DNA of 33,586 bases from Magnetococcales bacterium (lineage in GTDB: Bacteria; Pseudomonadota; Magnetococcia; Magnetococcales; UBA8363). Within the stretch, counting starts at the first letter, position 1, and every line of letters starts with the position of its first letter. The notes under the pieces were generated by a model. The model saw nothing but the letters and a program-made list of their open reading frames with translations, ran no database searches and was not told the origin of the DNA. Below are positions 1 through 6,010 of this stretch, in pieces. The position numbers and the translations under genes are program-made. The DNA is taken from positions 1-33,586 of the forward strand of contig JADFZF010000013.1 in assembly GCA_015232645.1 (NCBI GenBank), in the 5' to 3' direction.

Positions 1-60
1 GATACACCAAGAGCAGGAAGGCGACAGGATATCCGCTGTCTATGCGAAATTTAACGCTTA

Positions 61-432
61 TGGGGGATTGCCCCCAGGGTTTTGCTTTTGATTTTGCTTT
101 TCACTCGCCCTTTGACCCGAAGCCAGATTCCCGCGTGATTTTTGCAGGAATCTGGCGCAGGCGCGCGCCCTGGGCGCCCTTTCTTCGCGGTTTGGGCGAA
201 GAAAGGCCAACGCCTTGCCGGTTGTCGGGCTTGACAACCGGCAAGGCGTCTTAAGATCTTTTCGCACAAACCGCGAAAAGATCTTAAGACCAAGGCGCGC
301 GCCTGCGCGGTTTTTCCGCAAAACCACGCGGAAAAACCGCTTCGGGTCAAAGGGCGCGTGAAAAGCAAAATCAAAAGCAAAACCCTGGGGGCAATCCCCC
401 AGACCCCCTTTTTTTTTCAATCATTCCAAACC
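61..432. repeat. Palindromic repeat element, copy 1 (left end truncated)
   Basis: The element is almost entirely nested inverted repeats. The outer arms 61-123 and 339-401 are complementary over 63 bases with one mismatch seen by eye. Inside are hairpins at 122-134/144-156 (one mismatch), 180-188/196-204, 211-226/233-248, 248-265/273-290 and 307-319/328-340, the last three perfect. A further 13-base pair, 157-169/294-306, brackets the central hairpins. The right end continues through a T-tract to a CAATCATTCC-AAACC tail at 418-432 that matches copy 2 (22366-22783). The matching left tail is missing: the sequence before 61 is unrelated. Short ORFs in all frames of this element are side products of its composition. 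No transposase gene is near. It could be a MITE-like element, a structured RNA or a chromosome-organising site. Confidence 0.9.
385..417 (+). terminator. Intrinsic terminator at the right edge of repeat copy 1
   Basis: CTGGGGG at 385-391 and CCCCCAG at 396-402 form a 7-bp stem with a CAAT loop. ACCCCC and nine T residues (409-417) follow. It would stop transcription leaving the element rightward. The same arrangement occurs at both ends of copy 2. Confidence 0.55.
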
Positions 433-510
433 GGGGGAATCTGCATGGCTACCTTGCGGCTATGGCTTCATCTCACTTGTTGCGACAAACCTGAATGGTG
501 AATACGGCGC

Positions 511-562
511 AAAAAAACCAGCGGCGTTGGGGGGGGGGGAAAGACCTTCCTCCCAACGCCGG
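511..562 (-). terminator. Intrinsic terminator of the flagellin gene
   Basis: An inverted repeat pairs GGCGTTGGGGGG (from 523) with CCTCCCAACGCC (549-560). On the minus strand the stem is followed by TGGTTTTTTT (520-511 read in reverse). It lies about 40 bases past the flagellin stop codon. The run of about ten G residues at 529-539 is part of the stem. Confidence 0.7.
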
Positions 563-601
563 CCATACCGTCACGAGACACGTTCAATAAAACTCTATTT
601 C

Positions 602-1438
602 TCATGATGTTTGAAGGAGTTGCAATAATAGTTTCGGCTGCAGATTGGCCTGGGCTAAGATGGAAATTCCCGCTTGCTGAAGGATGTTGTTGCGGGTCAT
701 TTCGGCGGTTTCCTTGGCAATATTGGCATCCATGATGGCTGACTTGGACGATGTATACGCATCGGATAACGATTGAATCTGGCTGAGAACAGATTGAAAA
801 CGGGTTTGTGCGCCTCCCAGGGTCGCGCGGATGGAGGAAATACTGTCCAATGCACTGTCGACCAACAAAACGGTCGTACTGGCGTGAGTCGTCGTACTGA
901 CCAAGGCCGATTTGCCATTAGCACCGAAGCCGAGCAGTCCCATACTGGCCCCCTGGACTGTAAACTGGACGGTTTCGCCCGGATTGGCTCCGATCTGAAA
1001 CGAAAAGGTTTGCGTAGCCGCCGCCAGAAGGCTGTACCCATTGAACTTGGTGTTTGCAGCCAGACGGGTGATTTCCGATACCATCAGGTTGACTTCCGTT
1101 TGCATCGACACCCGATCGGAGGAGGAGGCGGTGGTGTTTTTCGCGGCGATCGCCAGATCACGAATTCTTTGCAGGGAAGTGACAGTTTCTGACAAGGCGC
1201 TATCGGCCACCTGGGCCAAGGAAACGCCATCATTGACATTTTGCGCCGCCTTCGACAGCCCTCCGATTTTGGACGTCAGGCGTGCCGCCAACGCGATACC
1301 GGCAGGATCATCCCCGGCAGAGTTGACGCGCAAGCCCGACGACAAGCGCAGATAACTTTGTCCCAAAGCCTGGTTGGTTTTGGACAGGTTGCGTTGTACC
1401 GCAAGGGAAATAAGGTTTGAACCAATAGTAAGTGGCAT
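602..1438 (-). CDS. Flagellin (short form lacking D2/D3)
   Basis: This is the structural subunit of the flagellar filament, exported by the flagellar type III system. The 278-residue protein has the conserved N-terminal D0/D1 helices, with LSSGLRVNSAGDDPAGIALA near residues 32-51 and NVNDGVSLAQVADSAL near 68-83. The C-terminal helices include NILQQAGISILAQAN near 251-265. Almost nothing lies between the two conserved halves, so the variable surface domains D2/D3 are absent, as in other short proteobacterial flagellins. The ATG at 1438 is preceded by AGAGGAG eight bases upstream, which fixes the start. A strong terminator follows the stop. The gene stands alone, so it may be one of several flagellin paralogues in the genome. 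The letter suffix of the gene name cannot be assigned. Confidence 0.95.
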   Translation of the reverse strand: MPLTIGSNLISLAVQRNLSKTNQALGQSYLRLSSGLRVNSAGDDPAGIALAARLTSKIGGLSKAAQNVNDGVSLAQVADSALSETVTSLQRIRDLAIAAKNTTASSSDRVSMQTEVNLMVSEITRLAANTKFNGYSLLAAATQTFSFQIGANPGETVQFTVQGASMGLLGFGANGKSALVSTTTHASTTVLLVDSALDSISSIRATLGGAQTRFQSVLSQIQSLSDAYTSSKSAIMDANIAKETAEMTRNNILQQAGISILAQANLQPKLLLQLLQTS

Positions 1439-2287
1439 GGATCGGCTCCTCTCTCGCCTGGCCTCCGGCAGACGGACGGAACGCTCGACCGCCCTGGATG
1501 GCCTGGTTGATTTTTATAGGAAACCATTGATTCATGCCGCCATATAACTTGTTCGCCAGCTCCTATTAAAGACAAATTCACGAGATCGAGTCAAGAGATT
1601 TTTTTTCTTCCAGTAAAAATCAACTATGTTCGCCGGTTCTGGTTGATCATTTCGCTGGTTGGTTGATTTTTTCCATGGAAATCATGAATCCTGTGGAAGC
1701 GCCTAAACTTTAATAATGTTATTTATCAATACTTTGATCCATTGACAGAGGTGCTATTCTTCCATAATGCAAGAAATTGCACTTGGTTGATTTTTTCCTT
1801 ATGTCCGACAGAAAAAGGGTCGATACAACTCTCAGGAACGCCATGCCCGCCAAATGTTGGTCGCCAAAAAGAAGTTGTTGCTGTTAACCTCATTCGACAA
1901 GGTTGGAGAACTCTTGCGCCTCGATATCTCTGTCGAATATTCCGGATTCGCCCGCTTTCGGTAACGAAGGTCTATTGCCAACGGTGGGCGGATCCGTGGA
2001 AATTATTTGCCCGCCAGCGCTGGCGCATGGCATAGGATCCCCCCTTCTTTACCTTCCCGCCGAGCAGATCCTGAATATGGTTCTGATCTTGCATGCAGGT
2101 TCAGCGATCTCTTGATGACACGGTCCACATCAGCAACCCATCACTTTGGCCAAAGGCAAGGCATCGGAAACCTGAAATTCCAGCTTGATGCCCCCCTCTT
2201 GAAACCAAAACCGGGTTGTACAATTTCTGACATCGCCTGCAAACTCTTGCAGTCAACTTTTTCCTGTGGGGTGACGGATCAATCCAA
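1439..2287. other. Long non-coding region between flagellin and barrel-protein genes
   Basis: No convincing gene was found in these 849 bases; the open frames lack ribosome sites and protein-like composition. The half next to the flagellin gene is AT-rich. It holds TAAAGTTT on the minus strand (1712-1705), which matches a sigma-28 -35 element, but the expected -10 is poor (CAGGATTC). On the plus strand TTGACA (1742-1747) is followed 15 bases later by CATAAT (1763-1768), then by the dyad TGCAA-GAAA-TTGCA (1768-1781). These are possible promoter or operator parts, none secure. Confidence 0.4.
1504..1796. repeat. Dispersed TGGTTGATTTTT motifs upstream of flagellin
   Basis: TGGTTGATTTTT occurs at 1504-1515, 1660-1672 (one extra T) and 1784-1796 (one extra T). 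A partial copy, TGGTTGATCATTT, is at 1640-1652, and an inverted half, AAAAATCAAC, is at 1615-1624. On the minus strand the motif reads AAAAATCAACCA, which contains the WATCAA half of an IHF site but not the full consensus. The cluster lies only in this intergenic region. Confidence 0.55.
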
Positions 2288-3457
2288 ATGGCCAAACCAA
2301 CCGGTAAAATTGCCCCCCTGTTTCTTCCCTTGCTGGGTATCACCCTGACGGCACAAATAACGACCCAGAAGTTCGCCTTTTCTGCCCCTTTGGATGAGTT
2401 CCTCTCGGTACAACAAGAGACTCGCCCGTTTCATGGGGAGGTCGAGACGGGATGGGATGGCATGAACAAAACAGTGGATATGTTTGATGTGCGGAAAAAT
2501 CTAAGTACCTCTGGCGGCAGCTCGGTCGGTGATTATTCGGGATATCATCTACGGGGGGGGATGGCGTGGGAAAAACACATCTGGACCGATGTCAGCTACG
2601 GTGATCATTCGGTCAAGACACCGTACGACAACGCCAACAATAAATTCTACCAGGCGGCTGTGCAGTTCAAACTGCTGGAAAACGAAGGCAAAATCCCGGC
2701 ACTCGCCTTGAGGCTCTCCAAGTGGGGAAACAGTTCGGGTCAGGCCGCCAAAGGGTCAGCGACTCCGGTCTTTGGCACCGATATTTCCGCCGACTCCATA
2801 GTCATGAAGGACCCCAAGGATCGACAGTTTCAAGGGGACATTATCGGTTCCTGGGCCGTATCAAAAACCACAACCCTCTCCTTGTTTACCGGAATAGGAA
2901 CCAGCAAGGTGACGGTTGGGGATTTTTTTGCCACTCTCGGGGGGTGCACTTATAAAGTCACCCGCGGTTTGCAGCCCGACGAAGTCAACGGAGGCATGGA
3001 CAGTACCATCAGAGGTGACGCGGTCAATGCCGGTGACCCCAACTGTGGTGTCACCACCTTTTCGGTACCGCTGTCGTCCTACAGTCTCCCAGAACTCCCA
3101 GAGGGGATGTATGTTAGCTATGACGCCAAATATTACCAAGTTGGCGGCATGATCCAATGGCAGAATGACGAATGGCGCCTACGATTGGGGTACCGTCTGC
3201 AGAAATGGGACCGGGGGGATTTGGATGGCGCCATAGCCACCTTGCAGCAAGTCGATAAAACCAGCTACGACACCAATCAAAACATCTCTGCCGAAGCCAG
3301 CTACAAACTGCATCCAAACATCGCCGCCTATGCCCGTTCCCAATACATGACCAATCAGTTTTTGGGCGAAGTTCCCTATTCTTATAACCTGTTCAGTTCT
3401 CACAAATTCGCCAAACCTTACGGCTATGTTTCCTTGGGTGTGGCCGCCGGATTCTGA
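2288..3457 (+). CDS. Predicted outer-membrane beta-barrel protein
   Basis: The function is not recognised beyond class. The 389-residue protein begins with a signal peptide: Lys residues, a hydrophobic stretch around residues 8-22 and a likely cleavage after FSA near residue 33. The rest is rich in alternating aromatic and polar residues typical of barrel strands (for example YYQVGGMIQW and WRLRLGYRLQKW). The chain ends in the Phe (GVAAGF) expected of BAM-inserted outer-membrane proteins. Two Cys residues in the middle (GGCTYKV and PNCGV) could form a disulfide in an extracellular loop. It may be a porin or a surface barrel; no substrate can be named. The ribosome site is weak (GGGGTGA about 13 bases upstream). 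It is transcribed alone, convergent with the acyltransferase gene downstream. Confidence 0.75.
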   Translation: MAKPTGKIAPLFLPLLGITLTAQITTQKFAFSAPLDEFLSVQQETRPFHGEVETGWDGMNKTVDMFDVRKNLSTSGGSSVGDYSGYHLRGGMAWEKHIWTDVSYGDHSVKTPYDNANNKFYQAAVQFKLLENEGKIPALALRLSKWGNSSGQAAKGSATPVFGTDISADSIVMKDPKDRQFQGDIIGSWAVSKTTTLSLFTGIGTSKVTVGDFFATLGGCTYKVTRGLQPDEVNGGMDSTIRGDAVNAGDPNCGVTTFSVPLSSYSLPELPEGMYVSYDAKYYQVGGMIQWQNDEWRLRLGYRLQKWDRGDLDGAIATLQQVDKTSYDTNQNISAEASYKLHPNIAAYARSQYMTNQFLGEVPYSYNLFSSHKFAKPYGYVSLGVAAGF

Positions 3458-3604
3458 CCGCAGTATTTGACCAAGGGGGGCCGCTCCTTTCCTGAAAGAA
3501 CGGCTGGGAGCGAACCTTGTACGATCAGCCCATCGGCAAACGCACATGAAGTGGGTTGGGGAAAGCCCCCTTCCCAGATCGATCCGGTCAATTTCCAATA
3601 ACAA

Positions 3605-4789
3605 TCATGTCTCAATCGTCCCCTGCGTCAACTTCATTTCCGAGTACAAGCGCAAATAGTTGCCCAGATCGTCGTCAATGGTCCGCCAGGAGACGGACCG
3701 GGCGATCTTGCTGAAAACCCGATGTAACAACGGATTGAGATGCAAACAATAATTGGTCAACGGCTGCAATCGATGTCCCGTGAGAATCTTTGCACCGTAT
3801 CCCGTTTGTCCACTCTGAATCGATCCCATCCCCCGGGATAGAGCCCATTCCACGGCCGCCTCCCACAAACGAAAATACAACAGCCACTCCGCAGGTCTTT
3901 GATAATCGATTCCGATAAACTTATTGATCATCATCCCAGAAAAGGTAAAACAAAGCATAAAAGCAACCATCTCGCCCTGATTTGGCATCCTGAGTACAAT
4001 AAAATACACGCAGGGTTCCTGGGCGATTCGTTCGAAAAAGCGACGATTGAGTCGCTCAAACTTGGTGGTCGATTTATCGTACGTCTTAGAAAACAAACAA
4101 AAAATAGAATCGATTGTTTTCATGTCCGGATTTTGAATCACCGTCACTTCCAAGGTCACCTTTTCGGCGCTCCGACGCCATTTTTTTCTCAGATTATGCC
4201 GCCTGCTTCCCTTCAATGTCGCCAGATAGCCCTCCTTGCTGCCACCCGCCAATGGGCAAACGGTACCCGGAAAACTGACCAGCGCAAAGAGACGGTAGGT
4301 ACGGACCAGTTCATGAAACAAAATATCATCACGACGCGGAAAATCCTTCCAGGTCAACAGAGAGGCCTTGAACTGTCGGGCACGTCGAGGAAGAGCCTGC
4401 TGAAGAGTATGAAAAACGAAACGCTGGTCCACCCCTGGCTTGATCCCGACATGGCCTTCGTCGGAACAAGGAGAACCGACGAACAGAGTGCGCTGAAACG
4501 GCAACGAGGGAAATAGACTCTTGCAACGGTTGATGATTGAATCAACCCAAGGTGGAGCCAGGATGGACAGAGGGACATCCATGATGAAAACCGGAGCGAT
4601 GGCCACCGGTTGACCCAACCATTGCACCACGGCGTACATGAAACGAAATTGATCTTCAAGACCTGCCTGTTCCAGGGAACGATACCACCACTGCCCTTCC
4701 AAAGGGGGAGGAAAGCAGACTTCCCACAATTCCTGGGCGATGTGCGCTTCGGAGTCGAACCAGCTCAAGGTCCATTCGGTGACGGCCAT
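3605..4789 (-). CDS. GNAT/FemAB-like acyltransferase
   Basis: The 394-residue protein resembles the BioF2/FemAB-like GNAT acyltransferases. The C-terminal half holds the fold signature: YLATLKGSRRHNLRKKWRRS (residues about 185-205) is the basic helix common in this family. It is followed by a strand/helix pattern including YFIVLRMPNQGEMVAFML and a C-terminal GYGAKILTGHRLQPL segment. Family members transfer acyl or aminoacyl groups to cell-envelope or lipid precursors; the substrate here is unknown. It lies 18 bases downstream of two small EamA-type membrane proteins on the same strand, so the three probably form an operon for making and moving an envelope compound. That pathway is inference. 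No clear Shine-Dalgarno sequence precedes the ATG, which fits translation coupled to the gene before it. Confidence 0.7.
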   Translation of the reverse strand: MAVTEWTLSWFDSEAHIAQELWEVCFPPPLEGQWWYRSLEQAGLEDQFRFMYAVVQWLGQPVAIAPVFIMDVPLSILAPPWVDSIINRCKSLFPSLPFQRTLFVGSPCSDEGHVGIKPGVDQRFVFHTLQQALPRRARQFKASLLTWKDFPRRDDILFHELVRTYRLFALVSFPGTVCPLAGGSKEGYLATLKGSRRHNLRKKWRRSAEKVTLEVTVIQNPDMKTIDSIFCLFSKTYDKSTTKFERLNRRFFERIAQEPCVYFIVLRMPNQGEMVAFMLCFTFSGMMINKFIGIDYQRPAEWLLYFRLWEAAVEWALSRGMGSIQSGQTGYGAKILTGHRLQPLTNYCLHLNPLLHRVFSKIARSVSWRTIDDDLGNYLRLYSEMKLTQGTIET

Positions 4790-4807
4790 GTCAAGCGACA
4801 GCCAAGC

Positions 4808-5188
4808 TCATGCCGCAACCAGACCGCACCCCAGCACGATCAGGGCCAATCCCAACCAGCGTCGCTGATCGACCGGCTCCCGCAACAACCACCAAGAAAA
4901 CAAGGCGGTGGCCACGAAGGTCAGGGCACCCAGGGTATAGGCGGTAGCGACTGGAAGCCATTGCAGGGCGACCGTGTAGAGCAGCGCTTCAAGAACGAAG
5001 AGAGAAACACCCGCAATCAACCAGAGCCATTTCCGTTCCACGAGAAGTACCGATTTTTTCAAACACACCTGTGCCAATCCTTCGATGACCGAGGCCGCTA
5101 TCACCAGCCCGATACCCACCTGAACCCGATTCACAAAACCTAATCCGTTACCGATGGTTGTCCCTGAGGTTTTCCCATACCAATCCAC
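4808..5188 (-). CDS. EamA/SMR-type small membrane transporter, half 2
   Basis: This is a four-helix integral membrane protein of the drug/metabolite transporter superfamily. The hydrophobic segments run VGIGLVIAASVIEGLAQV, WLWLIAGVSLFVLEALLY, LGALTFVATALFSWWLL and WLGLALIVLGCGLV, with the typical REPVDQRRW loop before the last helix. The ATG start at 5188 overlaps the preceding gene by 49 bases. A GTG at 5134, six bases after that gene's stop, is a good alternative and gives a 108-residue protein that begins just before helix 1. Such proteins work as homo- or heterodimers. The adjacent paralogue suggests a heterodimer similar in layout to ArnE/ArnF lipid flippases or paired SMR pumps. The substrate is not known. 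Confidence 0.7.
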   Translation of the reverse strand: MDWYGKTSGTTIGNGLGFVNRVQVGIGLVIAASVIEGLAQVCLKKSVLLVERKWLWLIAGVSLFVLEALLYTVALQWLPVATAYTLGALTFVATALFSWWLLREPVDQRRWLGLALIVLGCGLVAA

Positions 5189-5598
5189 CCGACTCCTGCC
5201 AAAACGCAGGCTATCCCGACGATTTTGCTGGCTCCGATGGGCTCGTCGAACATCCTGTTTGAAAAAAACGCCACCGTCACATAACTCAGCGAGGTGATGG
5301 GCAAGGCAAAGCTCAGGTCAGCCCCCTCAAGAACCTTCAACCAATTGAAAAGCTGAAATAAAAATACAGCAGCCACCACCAGAAACCAGGGCTGTTCCAG
5401 AATTGCCGACGTCATTTGCCAGCCCGACTGCCACTCCGGCAAGCGTGCCGCGGTCCATTTCCACAGCAGTTGTCCGAGGGTGTCCAAAACGACCACCAGA
5501 ATCAAACCCATGGCAAGCTTTCGTGTCACGCGCTTGAACCCCCCGTAACCTACGGGACCATCATGGACGAATCGGCCTGAAGAATGATTTTTCGACAA
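5140..5598 (-). CDS. EamA/SMR-type small membrane transporter, half 1
   Basis: This is the first gene of a likely three-gene operon with the second EamA half and the GNAT acyltransferase. It has four predicted helices: LAMGLILVVVLDTLGQLLW, PWFLVVAAVFLFQLFNWL, LPITSLSYVTVAFFSNRMF and IVGIACVLAGVGWIGM. The DEPIGASK loop before helix 4 is the EamA/SMR hallmark. The N-terminus is uncertain. The listed start is a TTG with AGG five bases upstream; the ATG at residue 30 (MGLILVV) would leave only the membrane part. The family exports small molecules or flips lipid-linked sugars. Pairing with an acyltransferase favours an envelope precursor, but this is inference. Confidence 0.7.
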   Translation of the reverse strand: MSKNHSSGRFVHDGPVGYGGFKRVTRKLAMGLILVVVLDTLGQLLWKWTAARLPEWQSGWQMTSAILEQPWFLVVAAVFLFQLFNWLKVLEGADLSFALPITSLSYVTVAFFSNRMFDEPIGASKIVGIACVLAGVGWIGMGKPQGQPSVTD

Positions 5599-5682
5599 TA
5601 TGCCTAAAAATTAACCACGCATTCGTTAATCTATGTCAATTTTCCATGCATACTGATTCGTTTGCAGCCTCAGGCCGACTGC

Positions 5683-5811
5683 TCAAAAAATCAGGTCGAT
5701 TTTTTCGTACTCCACCGCAACCCTACGCCGTCTGGTTTTGTTGAACATCCAGCCAATCATCTTCAACATGGCCCTTTTCCCATAATTTGTCCAACGAAAA
5801 TGAGTCAACAT
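5683..5811 (-). CDS. Small basic protein, 42 residues, unknown
   Basis: The product is not recognised. An ATG at 5811 is preceded by GTAGGAGAGGGTATC, a very strong Shine-Dalgarno sequence at good spacing. It opens a 42-codon frame ending in TGA at 5683. The protein has a mixed hydrophobic and aromatic N-terminal half (MLKMIGWMF), a KTRRRR cluster near residues 25-30 and an acidic tail (EYEKIDLIF). The same frame stays open upstream to 6144, but that extension overlaps tex and reads poorly. It could be a stand-alone small membrane-associated or nucleic-acid-binding protein, or the tail of a decayed gene. Confidence 0.45.
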   Translation of the reverse strand: MLTHFRWTNYGKRAMLKMIGWMFNKTRRRRVAVEYEKIDLIF

Positions 5812-6010
5812 GATACCCTCTCCTACCGGACAGACTTGGTTGCATACGGCAAAATTTTCACTGCCCACCACCCTCGGGTCGGGTTTCAACTCGACGCCGG
5901 GCCTGTATTTCGGCCATGCAGCGCCGAGTTCCCACAGGGCATTAACCCATATAGGGCATAAATCGTGCCAGTTAAGAGAGAACAAGGAAAATAAGACCCC
6001 TCCCCCTGAT

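Noticed and set aside
51-420. ORFs of 70-120 codons on both strands of the repeat element, matched by similar ORFs at 22378-22775
   Set aside because: They follow from the GC-rich inverted repeats; both strands give near-identical protein sequences because the arms are palindromic. No ribosome site or protein family is visible.
61-432. Retron, CRISPR or IS interpretation of the palindromic element
   Set aside because: No reverse transcriptase, cas or transposase gene is nearby, there are no spaced direct repeats, and no target duplication could be identified by eye.
1686-1712. Sigma-28 promoter for flagellin
   Set aside because: TAAAGTTT is a perfect -35, but the box 11 bases on (CAGGATTC) matches GCCGATAA in only three positions, and the site lies 250 bases from the start codon.
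1763-1786. Sigma-54 promoter on the minus strand near AAGTGCAATTTCTTGCA
   Set aside because: The GC of TTGCA is present, but the GG expected 12 bases upstream reads GT, so the consensus is not met.
1742-2348. Three overlapping plus-strand ORFs of 70-113 codons between flagellin and the barrel-protein gene
   Set aside because: Poor starts, no ribosome sites, and no recognisable protein features.
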